Assembly (NCBI GenBank): GCA_947494975.1
Contig: CANLXA010000002.1
Span: 496,001-560,000 of the forward strand
DNA: 64,000 nucleotides
DNA from: an uncultured Roseicyclus sp.
Lineage (GTDB): Bacteria > Pseudomonadota > Alphaproteobacteria > Rhodobacterales > Rhodobacteraceae
Direction: 5' to 3'
Under the pieces are notes generated by a model. The model was not told the origin of the DNA and made no database searches. It saw nothing but the letters and a program-made list of their open reading frames with translations. The first letter of the stretch is position 1; each line of letters begins with the position of its first letter. Positions 34,376 to 43,745 of this stretch are shown piece after piece. The translations under genes and the position numbers were made by a program.

Positions 34376-35772
34376 CCGCGCGGACCCTTCTGGACAAGCT
34401 GTGGATGTCGCACGAGATCATCCGCCGCGACGACGGGGCGTCGCTGCTCTGGGTCGACCGGCATCTGGTGCACGAAGGCTCGCATCATGCATTCGCCAAG
34501 CTTGAGGCCCGCGGCGCAGGTGTGGCGGAACCCGGCCTCACATTCGGGGTGGTCGACCATTACGCGCCGACCCGTGGCCGTCCGGAACGCCCGGAGATTG
34601 CGCGGATGATTGCCACGCTGGAGCGCAATACGGCCGCCCACGGCATCACCTGTTTCGGACTGGACGACCCGCGCCAGGGGATCGTGCATGTCATCGGGCC
34701 CGAGCAGGGCCTGACCTTGCCGGGGCTGCTGATCAATTGCGGCGATAGCCATACCTCCACCCATGGCGCGTTCGGCGCGCTGGCTTTCGGGATCGGCGCG
34801 ACGGAAGTGGCCCATGTGCTGGCCACCCAGACGATCTGGCAGAAGAAACCGGCGGCGATGCGGATCCGGTTCACCGGGCGATTGGGGCCGGGCGTTGGCG
34901 CGAAGGATATGGCGCTGTGCTGGATTGCAAAGCTGGGGGCGGACGGGGCGCGTGGCCATGCCATCGAATACACGGGCGAGGCGGTTCGGGCGCTTTCGAT
35001 GGAGGGGCGGATGACGCTGTGCAACCTGTCCATTGAAGGCGGTGCCCGGTTCGGGATGATCGCACCCGACGCCGCGACCTTCGCGCATGTGAAGGGCCGT
35101 CCCTTTGCGCCGGAGGGCAACGTTTGGGACGATGCGGTGGCGATTTGGTCCACCCTACCCAGCGACCCCGACGCCGCTTTTGCCCGCGAGGTCACGCTTG
35201 ACGCCAGCGACATCGCCCCCATCGTCACCTGGGGCACGTCACCCGAAGATGCACTGCCGGTCACCGCGACCGTGCCGGACCCGGACCGTGCACCCGCGAC
35301 ACAGGCGGCCCGCGTTCGTGCTGCCCTCGATTACATGGGCCTTTTCGCGGGCCAGCCCCTGTCCGAGATCGCCGTGGATCAGGTTTTCATCGGCTCTTGC
35401 ACCAATGCGCGGATCGAGGATCTGCGCGCCGCCGCCGCCGTCCTTGCCGGTCGGCGGGCCAGGGTGCCGGGCCTCGTCTCACCCGGCTCGCAACAGGTCA
35501 AGGCACAGGCGGAGGCCGAGGGGCTCGACCGGATCTTTATGGAGGCCGGGCTGGAATGGGTCGGCGCGGGCTGTTCGATGTGTGTGGCGATGAACGGGGA
35601 CATGGTGCCGCCGGGCAAGCGCTGTGCCTCCACCACCAACCGCAATTTCCGTGGCAGGCAGGGCCGTGGGGCGCGGACCCATCTGATGTCACCGGCCATG
35701 GTGGCCGCCGCCGCGATCACCGGGCACCTGACCGATGTGCGGCCCATGCTTGCAGGGAGGTCCGCGGCATGA
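34372..35772 (+). CDS. LeuC/aconitase-type hydratase, large subunit
   Basis: A 466-residue [4Fe-4S] dehydratase. The cluster ligands are visible as C343 (GSCTN) and C401-x-x-C404 (GCSMC), and the INCGDSHTSTHGAFGALAFGIG active-site segment is intact at about 121-142. It is close in length to isopropylmalate isomerase large subunits. Because it is in a catabolic cluster with no other leucine gene, a citraconate-, methylmaleate- or dimethylmaleate-hydratase role is more likely than leucine synthesis. Overlaps the regulator and the small subunit by 4 bases each. Confidence 0.9.
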   Translation: MTARTLLDKLWMSHEIIRRDDGASLLWVDRHLVHEGSHHAFAKLEARGAGVAEPGLTFGVVDHYAPTRGRPERPEIARMIATLERNTAAHGITCFGLDDPRQGIVHVIGPEQGLTLPGLLINCGDSHTSTHGAFGALAFGIGATEVAHVLATQTIWQKKPAAMRIRFTGRLGPGVGAKDMALCWIAKLGADGARGHAIEYTGEAVRALSMEGRMTLCNLSIEGGARFGMIAPDAATFAHVKGRPFAPEGNVWDDAVAIWSTLPSDPDAAFAREVTLDASDIAPIVTWGTSPEDALPVTATVPDPDRAPATQAARVRAALDYMGLFAGQPLSEIAVDQVFIGSCTNARIEDLRAAAAVLAGRRARVPGLVSPGSQQVKAQAEAEGLDRIFMEAGLEWVGAGCSMCVAMNGDMVPPGKRCASTTNRNFRGRQGRGARTHLMSPAMVAAAAITGHLTDVRPMLAGRSAA

Positions 35773-36395
35773 GCGGTTGGACCAGACATGAGGGAAAAGC
35801 CGTCGCGCTGGATCGCGAGAGCATCGATACCGATCAGCTGATCCCGGCCCGCTTCATGTCGACGCCGCGATCCGAGGGCTACGGCCCGTTCCTGCTCCAC
35901 GATCTGCGGTTCGACGCCGAGGGAACGCCGGTGGAGACCTTCCCTCTAAACCGCGTGTCCGAGGCCACCGTGCTGATCACCCGGCGCAATTTCGGCAGCG
36001 GATCGTCGCGCGAGGCGGCGGTCTACGCCTTGGTCGATTTCGGCATCCGCGCGGTGATTGCCCCGAGTTTCGGCGATATCTTCGCGTCGAATGCCGTCAA
36101 TAACGGGTTGCTGCCCGCGCAGGTCGACGCGGGCGTCGTCGATGCACTCATCGCAGAAGTGCCAGACACCGGCACACCGGCACGGATCAATCTCGCGGAC
36201 GGGACGGCGCGCATCGGCGGCCGGTCAATCACCTTCGAGATTGACCCGATCTGGCGGGAAAAACTTATCAACGGATGGGACGATATCGACCTGACCCATC
36301 GCCATGCCGATGCCATCGCAACCGACCGCGCGGATCGCGCGCGGCGGTCCCCTTGGGCCTTCCCAAGCGGCGAGGGCCACCAGACAACCGCGTGA
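35769..36395 (+). CDS. LeuD/aconitase-type hydratase, small subunit
   Basis: A 208-residue swivel-domain subunit. IDTDQLIPARFM near the start, RRNFGSGSSREAAVYAL with the substrate-binding GSGSSRE, and FGDIFASNAVNNGLLPA match LeuD. The final stretch after about residue 165 fits the LeuD tail. ATG 35769 overlaps the large-subunit stop. Works with the preceding protein as the hydratase. Confidence 0.92.
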   Translation: MSGWTRHEGKAVALDRESIDTDQLIPARFMSTPRSEGYGPFLLHDLRFDAEGTPVETFPLNRVSEATVLITRRNFGSGSSREAAVYALVDFGIRAVIAPSFGDIFASNAVNNGLLPAQVDAGVVDALIAEVPDTGTPARINLADGTARIGGRSITFEIDPIWREKLINGWDDIDLTHRHADAIATDRADRARRSPWAFPSGEGHQTTA

Positions 36396-36460
36396 CGGAG
36401 AACCGCACGCCTGAATGCAAGGCCAGACCACTGGCAAACAGGGAGAGGAGATATACACCC

Positions 36461-37471
36461 ATGAATATGCGACTACTTGCCGGCGCCTTCGCCGGGGCCA
36501 CAGCCATCGGGACCACGGCGCAGGCCGAACAAACCATCACCGCGGTCCATGCATTTCCGGAAACGCTGATCTACACGCAGAGCTTCCTGTCCTTCGTAGA
36601 GGCGGTGAACGAAGCGGGTGAAGGGGTGATCCAGATCGACGTGCGCGGCGGGCCCGAGGCCATCGGCATGATGCAGCAGCCCGACGCCGTGCGCGACGGG
36701 ATCGTCGACATGGTCTATACGCCCGGCTCGTTCTATGGCGGCGCCTTTCCCGAAAAGGACGCGCTTGTCGCATCGAACCTGACTGCAATCGAAACGCGGG
36801 AAAACGGGGGCATCGCCCTGATCGACCAGATCCACCGGGAGCGCATGGGCGTAATGTATCTGGGCTGGTTCGACAGCGGTGTCTGTTACAACCTCTGGAC
36901 CCGGGAAGCGCCCACCTTCGATGAGGCGGGGAACCTCGAAGTCGATGGCCTGCGTCTGCGCGGCAATGCCGTCTACAATGCGTTCTTCAGCAATTATCTG
37001 GAAGCACAGGTCATCGATCTGCCGACCGGTGACGTCTACAGCGCCTTGCAGAACGGGGTTGTGGATGCGACGGGCTGGACGCAGATCGGCCTGATCGATC
37101 TGCGCTGGAACGAGTTCCTGAACTATCGGATCGAGCCGTGCTTTTTCTCGACCGATCTGGGTGTCATCATCAACCTCGAAAGCTGGGACGGGCTGACGCC
37201 GGAAGCGCAGCAAATCCTGCAGGACACCGCGATCCAGCACGAGATCGACAGCGTGAATGCCCTGCGCGAACGGCGTGACGTGGATTTCGCCGCGCTTGAG
37301 GAACAGGGCATGCAGGTGGTGGAACTGGAGGGTGAGGCCCGTGCCAACTACCTCGCCGCCGCGCGCCAGACCACATGGGACCGGATGCGCGATCTGATGG
37401 AGGAAGACCCCGCACCATCGTCCGATTACGACCGGCTGATCGACCTGTTCTACGATCCGTCGGCAGACTGA
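36461..37471 (+). CDS. TRAP transporter substrate-binding protein, DctP family
   Basis: A 336-residue periplasmic protein with a Sec signal (about 1-22, AQA-EQT). The mature part shows the DctP pattern, including the LRLRGNAVYNAFF segment that carries a carboxylate-binding Arg and DVYSALQNGVVDATGWTQIG. GGAGAGGAG precedes ATG 36461. It follows LeuD by 65 bp and is separated from the permease genes by a strong hairpin terminator. It probably imports the substrate of the surrounding catabolic genes. Confidence 0.92.
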   Translation: MNMRLLAGAFAGATAIGTTAQAEQTITAVHAFPETLIYTQSFLSFVEAVNEAGEGVIQIDVRGGPEAIGMMQQPDAVRDGIVDMVYTPGSFYGGAFPEKDALVASNLTAIETRENGGIALIDQIHRERMGVMYLGWFDSGVCYNLWTREAPTFDEAGNLEVDGLRLRGNAVYNAFFSNYLEAQVIDLPTGDVYSALQNGVVDATGWTQIGLIDLRWNEFLNYRIEPCFFSTDLGVIINLESWDGLTPEAQQILQDTAIQHEIDSVNALRERRDVDFAALEEQGMQVVELEGEARANYLAAARQTTWDRMRDLMEEDPAPSSDYDRLIDLFYDPSAD

Positions 37472-37479
37472 TCCGACAT

Positions 37480-37513
37480 GGGGCCGGGGCAGCACGCCTC
37501 GGCCCCTCTTTTT
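37480..37513 (+). terminator. Intrinsic terminator/attenuator between dctP-type and dctQ-type genes
   Basis: A 10-bp stem starting GGGGCCGGGG with one G-T pair and a 7-base loop is followed at once by TCTTTTT. It lies 9 bases after the binding-protein stop and ends 12 bases before the small-permease ATG. Such a partial terminator would raise binding-protein mRNA over permease mRNA. Confidence 0.75.
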
Positions 37514-37524
37514 CCGGAGCCCCC

Positions 37525-38031
37525 ATGCGCGCGCTTGTCCGTGTCTACGACACCTTGCTTTACCTGATGGCCTTTGTCGCGGCGGCGACGCTGGTCTGGC
37601 TGATGATATCGGTCGTCACATCGGTGGTGATGCGCAACCTTGGGATCCAGCCCTTCGCGTGGCTGTTCACCTCGGCCGAATACGGCCTTCTCTACATCAC
37701 CATGCTGGGCGCGCCGTGGTTGGTGCGCGAGAAGGGGCATGTCCATATCGAGCTTGTCACCGCGGCCCTGCCGCCTGGCATCCGCCGCGTGGTCAGCCGC
37801 GCCGTCGCCCTTGGATGTGTTGCCGTTTCCGGGATCCTGGCGTGGTACGGGTTGGAGTTGTTCCTGACCAATATCGACCGCAATGATTACGACGTCCGCG
37901 CCTATTTCTATCCCCGCTGGCTGCTGACGATCACCTTCCCGATCGCATTCACCTTCATGGCCATCGAATTCGCGCGTTTCGTCTTCGGGCGCGAGTTGAT
38001 GCATTCCGGCGAAGCGGGAATTCACGAATAA
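37525..38031 (+). CDS. TRAP transporter small permease subunit, DctQ family
   Basis: A 168-residue protein with four predicted helices (about 7-35, 48-65, 88-108, 130-155). The SVVMRNLGIQPFAWLFTSAEYGLLYITMLGAPWLVREKGHV segment shows the DctQ hallmark of a positively charged loop before HV. ATG 37525 has CGGAG about 8 bases upstream, just past the terminator hairpin. Its stop shares one base with the DctM start. Confidence 0.9.
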   Translation: MRALVRVYDTLLYLMAFVAAATLVWLMISVVTSVVMRNLGIQPFAWLFTSAEYGLLYITMLGAPWLVREKGHVHIELVTAALPPGIRRVVSRAVALGCVAVSGILAWYGLELFLTNIDRNDYDVRAYFYPRWLLTITFPIAFTFMAIEFARFVFGRELMHSGEAGIHE

Positions 38032-39341
38032 TGGAATGGTACGAAGCCCTCGCGTTGCTAGTCGGCAGCATCATGGTGCTGATGGCCGCCGGGATGCCGG
38101 TGGCGCTGGCCTTCCTGGCCGCCAACATCATCGGGGCCTGGGTGTTCATGGGCGGCGAACGCGGCGTTGTGGCGCTCCTGAACAATGGCTGGGGTGCGCT
38201 GACGACCTTCGCGCTGGTTCCGATCCCGCTGTTCTTGCTGATGGGAGAGATCTTCTTTCAGACCGGGCTTGGCGCGCGGATGTTCTCGGCGATCGACAAG
38301 CTTCTCGGACGGCTGCCGGGGCGGCTGAGCTATGTCACGGTGCTCGGGGGCACCGGGTTTTCCACCTTGTCTGGCTCATCCATGGGGTCCACCGCCCTGC
38401 TGGGATCGCTGATGGTGCCGGAGATGGAGCGCCGCGGGTACAAGAAGTACATGTCCATCGGCCCGATCCTCGGCACCGGCGGCTTGGCCATCATTATCCC
38501 GCCCTCGGCTCTGGCGGTGCTACTGGCGACGCTTGCGCAGATCGATGTGGGCGCTTTGCTGATCGCGGGCGTCATCCCCGGGCTGATCCTGGCCGGTCTC
38601 TACATTTCGACGATCTACCTGCAGACGCGGTTGGATCCCGCAGCAGCGCCGGCCTATGACGTGCCGCCGCAATCGATCCTCAGCAAGCTGGGCCTGTTGA
38701 TGCGGGACGTGGTGCCCATGATCGGCCTGATGGTCGTGATCGTGGTGTTGATGATCACCGGGTTCATGACCCCGTCCGAGGCTGCGGCCTTCGGCGCGCT
38801 TGGCGTTTTGATCCTGGCCGCGTGTTACCGGTGCCTGAGTTGGGAGGCGATCCGCAAATCCGTGACGGGCGCCTTGCGGGTGACCCTGATGGCCTATCTG
38901 ATCGTGTTTGGCTCCGCGACGTTCAGCCAGCTTCTGGCGTTCTCCGGGGCGTCGCGCGGGCTGATCACCTGGGCCACGGGGTTCGAGCTTGATCCGATCA
39001 TGATGCTGCTTGTGATGTTCGGCGTGCTGCTGATCCTGGGCATGTTCATGGAGCAGATCTCCATCATGCTGCTGACGGTGCCGATCTTCTTTCCACTGGC
39101 GACGCAACTTGGCTTCGATCCGATCTGGTTTGGCCTGATCATGCTGCTGGCGCTGGAGATCAGCTTCACAACCCCGCCCTTCGGGTTGCTCCTGTTCGTG
39201 ATGAAGGGTGTGGCGCCGCCCGACACCACGATGCGCGAGATCTACGGTGCCGCGATCCCGTTCATCCTGTGCTCGCTCATCTTGGTCGCGCTGCTGATCG
39301 TGTTCCCCCCGCTCGCAACGTGGCTGCCGGGCATAGAATAG
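38031..39341 (+). CDS. TRAP transporter large permease subunit, DctM family
   Basis: A 436-residue, about 12-helix DctM protein. AAGMPVALAFLAANIIGAW, LSGSSMGSTALLGSL, GTGGLAIIIPPSALAVLLA and EISFTTPPFGLLLFVMKG are the family landmarks. Last gene of the plus arm of the locus; no clear terminator follows within 260 bp. Confidence 0.93.
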   Translation: MEWYEALALLVGSIMVLMAAGMPVALAFLAANIIGAWVFMGGERGVVALLNNGWGALTTFALVPIPLFLLMGEIFFQTGLGARMFSAIDKLLGRLPGRLSYVTVLGGTGFSTLSGSSMGSTALLGSLMVPEMERRGYKKYMSIGPILGTGGLAIIIPPSALAVLLATLAQIDVGALLIAGVIPGLILAGLYISTIYLQTRLDPAAAPAYDVPPQSILSKLGLLMRDVVPMIGLMVVIVVLMITGFMTPSEAAAFGALGVLILAACYRCLSWEAIRKSVTGALRVTLMAYLIVFGSATFSQLLAFSGASRGLITWATGFELDPIMMLLVMFGVLLILGMFMEQISIMLLTVPIFFPLATQLGFDPIWFGLIMLLALEISFTTPPFGLLLFVMKGVAPPDTTMREIYGAAIPFILCSLILVALLIVFPPLATWLPGIE

Positions 39342-39600
39342 GGCGAGGGGTTTGCGTCGCCGAAACGACAGCAGTGGCTGGCACGCCTGCGTCAAGAGAT
39401 CATTGACGCGCGAAAGGACGGGGTGATGCAAGGCGGCTCAGGTGCCTGCTTTACGCCCAGCCAATCAGGCACCGACGATCAAGACGGGCCACTCAGGGAA
39501 CTGACAACCGGATTGGCATTCAGGACCGATTGCTCGTGCAACCAGCCGGGATTTGACGTAGCAAATCGGTGTTCCAGAACTTTGGCCAGGGCAGCGCAGC

Positions 39601-40374
39601 GTGACATCAGGACATAGAACGGCAATCGTAACGGGTGGACTGTCGGGGATGGGGCTGGCGATTGCGCGTCGGCTGGCGCGGGACGGGACGAATGTTGTGA
39701 TCGGCGCACGAAGCGCAGGCGATCCGTCCCATGTGCGTAACGTTCTTGGTGCAGATGCCGATACCCTAAGCGCCGCAGGGCTGGACGTGCAGTCGCGCGA
39801 GAGCGTTGATGCTTTCGTGGCCGACGTTGTCGCAACGCATGGTGGCGTCGATATCCTGATCAATGCAGCCGGTGTTTATGAAGAGGCGCCGGTGATCGAT
39901 CACCCCGAACAGATCTGGGACGATCACATCGAGACGAACCTGAGCGGCACGTTCCGCATGATACGGGCGGCGATGCCGCATATGAAACGTGCCGGATGGG
40001 GGCGGATCATCAATATGGCCTCCGTCGCGGCCCATAACGGCATGGCCAACAACGCGGCCTATTGCGCGTCCAAGGCGGGGCTTTTGGGCCTGGGCCGTTG
40101 TGTGAGCCTTGAGGGGGCCGCGCACGGCATCACCTGTGTTTCGATCAGCCCGACCTGGGTCGAGACCGAGATGCTCAGGCGGTTCATCGACGCCGACATG
40201 AAGGCGACGGGCCGGACACTGGACGAGGTGCGCGCGGACTATGCGAAGTCCAACCCGCAGAACCAGCTTGTCCAGCCGTCCGAAGTTGCGGAGCTGGCCG
40301 CGTTTCTGGCCAGTGACGCGGCCCGCGCTCTGACCATGGAAGATTTTCAGGTCAATGCAGGATCGCTTTGGTAG
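39601..40374 (+). CDS. SDR-family oxidoreductase (3-hydroxyacyl/3-hydroxybutyrate dehydrogenase-like)
   Basis: A 257-residue classical SDR with TGGLSGMG at about 11-18, NAAG at about 89-92, Ser in NMASVA and YCASK at about 156-160; the C-terminal VQPSEVAELAAFLASDAARA is typical. It begins with GTG 39601 with a modest GGGCAG site. The 260 bp before it hold no gene. Its last 28 bases overlap the 3' end of the convergent adenylation-reductase gene. It may serve that enzyme by reducing or oxidising its product; this is inferred from position only. Confidence 0.88.
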   Translation: MTSGHRTAIVTGGLSGMGLAIARRLARDGTNVVIGARSAGDPSHVRNVLGADADTLSAAGLDVQSRESVDAFVADVVATHGGVDILINAAGVYEEAPVIDHPEQIWDDHIETNLSGTFRMIRAAMPHMKRAGWGRIINMASVAAHNGMANNAAYCASKAGLLGLGRCVSLEGAAHGITCVSISPTWVETEMLRRFIDADMKATGRTLDEVRADYAKSNPQNQLVQPSEVAELAAFLASDAARALTMEDFQVNAGSLW

Positions 40375-43130
40375 CTACGGGCACGGCGCGCCAGGAGGGT
40401 GCTGCCATCGCTGATGTCACTGAACGGGCGGGCGGTCATTTGCTCCCATGCGGTGCGGGCAGCGGCGTTTTCAAAGGTTGAATCGGCGCGCAGGGTATTC
40501 GGGAAATCGGCGATGACCTTGGCGATGCCAGGGGCCAGCGTGACCTTGGCCAACCACTCCTTGGCGGCCAGCGCGTTCAGGTCCCTCGGCGCGATGCGCG
40601 CATCGGCCATCAGGTTGTAGATCTGGGCGTCCCGCGCCGTGACGGGGCCAAGCAGGAACATGGCCGCGGCGGTGACATCGGTCATCGGGAATTCGAGCGA
40701 TTGCGGCATGTAACCAGCGCGCAAGGATGCTTCGAGAATGATCTCGTAGATGTCACGCGGATTTGGGGCCTCCAGATCATAAAGCGACGGCAGACGCACG
40801 ATGGCCGCCCGGATGCCCGAGACGCGGATTGCGGCCTCTGCCGCGATCTTGGCCGCACCATAACCAGTGCAGCCCTCCCAAGGGGTGACGTGCGCCTCGG
40901 GCCATGGGCCACCCCGGTCGGGAAAGACCGCACTTGATGAGGTGAAACGCAGATCGGCGCCCGCGTCCTGGCAGAAGGTCAGCACGGTTTCCATCCCGCG
41001 CGCCGACCAGTCCAGCATCTCCTCGCGCCCAATGGCGAGGTTCACCATCGCCGCGCAGTGTACGACCCGTGTGATCGAACCGGTCAACGCCTCATACTCG
41101 GATGGCCCCAGCGCGAAACGTTGGGCGTCCAAGGTGCCGTGGACGATGACATAGCGCTCCGGCGCAACCCCATGCGCAAGCGCCACCTCGTCCAGCCGGT
41201 CGCGCGCGCCCCGGTTCTTGTCCCGCACAAGGCAATAGACGACTTCTCCGGGTGGCAGATCGCGGGCCGCCGTCGCAAGAACGTGGCCGCCCAGAAACCC
41301 CGTCGCACCGGTCAGAAGGATACCCGGGCGGTCGAAATCTTCTGCCGGGGCGGGCGCGTCAGCCTCCTGGGTCATCAGCTGGTCCAGCCGATGCAGCGGT
41401 ACGTTCATTGCGAGATCGAAGTCGATGGGAAGACCATAGGTCTTCTCAAGCTCCAGCATCAGGGTGACGCACATCAACGAGTCGCCGCCCTGATCGTGAA
41501 AGCTCAAGGCCGGGTCGATCTGCGATGGCGGGCAGGACATGGCGAGGGCGGCGGCGGAAATGACGGCATCCTCAGCGTAATCCGTGCCGTGGCGTTCCTC
41601 CTCGATAGGGGGCAGGGCGCGCATATCCGCTTTGCCCGATACCGGATGCAGTGGCAAAGCATCCATCTGAACCAGAAAGGCTGGCACGCAATAGGCCGGC
41701 AGGACGGCGCGCAGATCGGCGGCAAGGGCGGCGGGCATCTTGTTCGTTCCCGTCTTGAGCCCCCAGGTATCGGCATTCCGGCGAGCCTGTCCGGCATCGG
41801 CGGCGAAGTAGAAGATCAGGCTCTGGCCGCGCGCGCCGACCTCCGCCACCCACGGCGCGGCGCTGGAAAAGGCCAGCCGGTCGCGCATGGTATCGGTCAG
41901 TTCCTTGGTCTGGATCGAAAACCCGCGCAGTTTCAGCATGTGGGCGATACGCCCTTCGATATGCAGCGCGCCGGTGTCATCGACCCAAGCCCGATCGCCG
42001 GTGTCGTAGAGCCGTGCCTCGCGCCCGTCGATCGTGAGAGTGCGAAATCTCAGTCGGGTCTCCTCGGGGCGGTTGACGTATCCGGGTCCGAGCATCCTCG
42101 GCCCCTCGAAGTGCAATTGCCCAGACGTCCCGGTTGGGCAGGGCGTGTCGGTGTCGTCCAGAATAACGGCGCGCAGATGTTTCATCGGGATACCGACGGA
42201 GACCGGCGCGTCGCCCGCCGGTTCCGTCAGGCGCGACATGCAGACATCATGGGTTTCACAGATGCTATAGAGATTCCACAGCGCGACCTTGGGCAGTTTG
42301 GCAAGGGATGCGATGATCAGGTCGTCGCTGACGACCTCGCCATTCAAGACAACCCGGCCAAGAGGCAGTGCCGCCGCCCTTTTGCTGTCGAGCGCGTTGA
42401 GGAACGTGTCGTAGAAGGAGGGCGTGAACAGCATCTCATCGATGTCGTTCGCGATCAGAAAGTCGGCCAGTTTGCCCGGCGCAAACAAGGTGCTGGCATC
42501 GGGGAACCACAGACCGGCCCCCTTGCGCAGCGGGCGAAACATCTCCCAGATTGCGAAGATGTAGATGCCGACGCGCATATCGGGGCCGTAGGGTGTGAAT
42601 GCGTCGCGCCACTCGTAAGACAGATAGGCCGCGTCCTGGGCCACGGGGATGCATTTGGGCCGACCTGTTGTGCCGGAGGTCGCCACCAGATAGATCGGGT
42701 CGTCTGGGGCGACCGCGGCCGCTCGCAGCGGTGCGTAGGATGCGGGCGCGTCGATCAGCAGGCCATTGGCATCGACCGTCCGGCAATCGCCCGGCAACTG
42801 ACCCGGCGCCGCGCTCTCACAGGTGACGATAAGGCTGACCTGCAGTTCGGACACGATGTTGTGCAGCACCATTTGCGGCATGGCCGGGTCGAGATGTACG
42901 AAAGGGCGGCCATGAACCACGCAGGCAACGGCGCTCGCCGCCATGGCGACCCCCGGCGAGCCAAAAATTCCGACAACCTGCGGCGTTTCCAGATGATTGC
43001 CCAGTTTCGCGGAGAATTGTCCAAGCCTGTCATAGGTTATCGTGCGCGCCTGATCGGACATCGCAGGCAGGTCCGCGAATTCCGAGAGGGCGTGGACAAG
43101 ATCGGCAGCAACGGTCTGGGTTGGCGTCAT
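40347..43130 (-). CDS. Adenylation-carrier-thioester reductase protein (carboxylic acid reductase / NRPS-like)
   Basis: A 927-residue three-domain enzyme. Adenylation domain (about 5-515): core motif TSGTTGRPK at 151-159, YDTGD at 375-379, GRIAHMLKLRG at 393-403, catalytic K500 in PVSGK. Carrier domain (about 520-590): phosphopantetheine Ser551 in DQGGDSL. Reductase domain (about 602-900): NADPH motif GATGFLGG at 608-615 and Y757-GAA-K761. It should activate an acid, hold it as a thioester and release it as aldehyde. There is no condensation domain and no carrier gene nearby. ATG 43130 is the first start where the adenylation fold begins. Confidence 0.9.
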   Translation of the reverse strand: MTPTQTVAADLVHALSEFADLPAMSDQARTITYDRLGQFSAKLGNHLETPQVVGIFGSPGVAMAASAVACVVHGRPFVHLDPAMPQMVLHNIVSELQVSLIVTCESAAPGQLPGDCRTVDANGLLIDAPASYAPLRAAAVAPDDPIYLVATSGTTGRPKCIPVAQDAAYLSYEWRDAFTPYGPDMRVGIYIFAIWEMFRPLRKGAGLWFPDASTLFAPGKLADFLIANDIDEMLFTPSFYDTFLNALDSKRAAALPLGRVVLNGEVVSDDLIIASLAKLPKVALWNLYSICETHDVCMSRLTEPAGDAPVSVGIPMKHLRAVILDDTDTPCPTGTSGQLHFEGPRMLGPGYVNRPEETRLRFRTLTIDGREARLYDTGDRAWVDDTGALHIEGRIAHMLKLRGFSIQTKELTDTMRDRLAFSSAAPWVAEVGARGQSLIFYFAADAGQARRNADTWGLKTGTNKMPAALAADLRAVLPAYCVPAFLVQMDALPLHPVSGKADMRALPPIEEERHGTDYAEDAVISAAALAMSCPPSQIDPALSFHDQGGDSLMCVTLMLELEKTYGLPIDFDLAMNVPLHRLDQLMTQEADAPAPAEDFDRPGILLTGATGFLGGHVLATAARDLPPGEVVYCLVRDKNRGARDRLDEVALAHGVAPERYVIVHGTLDAQRFALGPSEYEALTGSITRVVHCAAMVNLAIGREEMLDWSARGMETVLTFCQDAGADLRFTSSSAVFPDRGGPWPEAHVTPWEGCTGYGAAKIAAEAAIRVSGIRAAIVRLPSLYDLEAPNPRDIYEIILEASLRAGYMPQSLEFPMTDVTAAAMFLLGPVTARDAQIYNLMADARIAPRDLNALAAKEWLAKVTLAPGIAKVIADFPNTLRADSTFENAAARTAWEQMTARPFSDISDGSTLLARRARSYQSDPALT

Positions 43131-43745
43131 GAAATCGGCCCCTTTTACTGGCCGCACGATTATCAGGATCACGTCGATAAGACAGCCTGACTTTTCACTT
43201 GGCCGGAGGTTTGCGCGCGTGATGGTGCATGGCCCCTTGGTTCGTTCGGGCTTACCGCCGACCTCGGATGCAGGGCGAAACTGCCAAGAGCGCCTTGGCT
43301 TGGGGGCGATAGCCAAAGCGCAACGAAGGCTGACGGAGAGAGAGCCGGGCTTTGCCGGCGCGCACGGCAACGATGCCAATGTCCCTGCATCAACTTGCGA
43401 AACGAAGCGGTTGAGGGATCTTGCGCAAATGTGCCTGCGCTCCATGCGGACACTTCTTAACACTAAGCCAGCGTGTAAAACGTGCACCGTTAAGCAGGAC
43501 CGCTGCCGTTGTTCCGGCCCGGCCAATCATGAGCGCGTCCTGCCCGTATTGACTACGGCGCATTCTGGCTTCTCAACCTCTGGTGTATTCATGACGGTTG
43601 AGGGTGTGGCACCCTCCAATCAAGATCAGTATCAGGCACGGAATTCGGCCACCTTGCGTGCACGCATCGCTGCCGATCGCTTCAATACCGTGTTGCGGCT
43701 GATCTTCCGCTTCAACATGACGCGACCCTGCCTGCCCCGAATAGT
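43131..43745. other. Intergenic region without a supportable gene
   Basis: About 615 bp. It holds the promoter of the adenylation-reductase gene at its left side. A 17-base hairpin with perfect 7-bp arms (GAGGGTG) lies at 43600-43616 with no T run. An open plus-strand frame crosses the region and enters the LysR gene antisense, but its product shows no domain and has the composition of a chance ORF. Confidence 0.55.

Noticed and set aside
41058-43190. 710-codon open frame antisense to the adenylation-reductase gene
   Set aside because: It mirrors the codon bias of a real gene on the other strand; the product has no motif while the minus-strand frame has every catalytic motif.
43600-43616. 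Perfect 7-bp hairpin as a terminator
   Set aside because: No T run follows and it does not lie just after a gene end.
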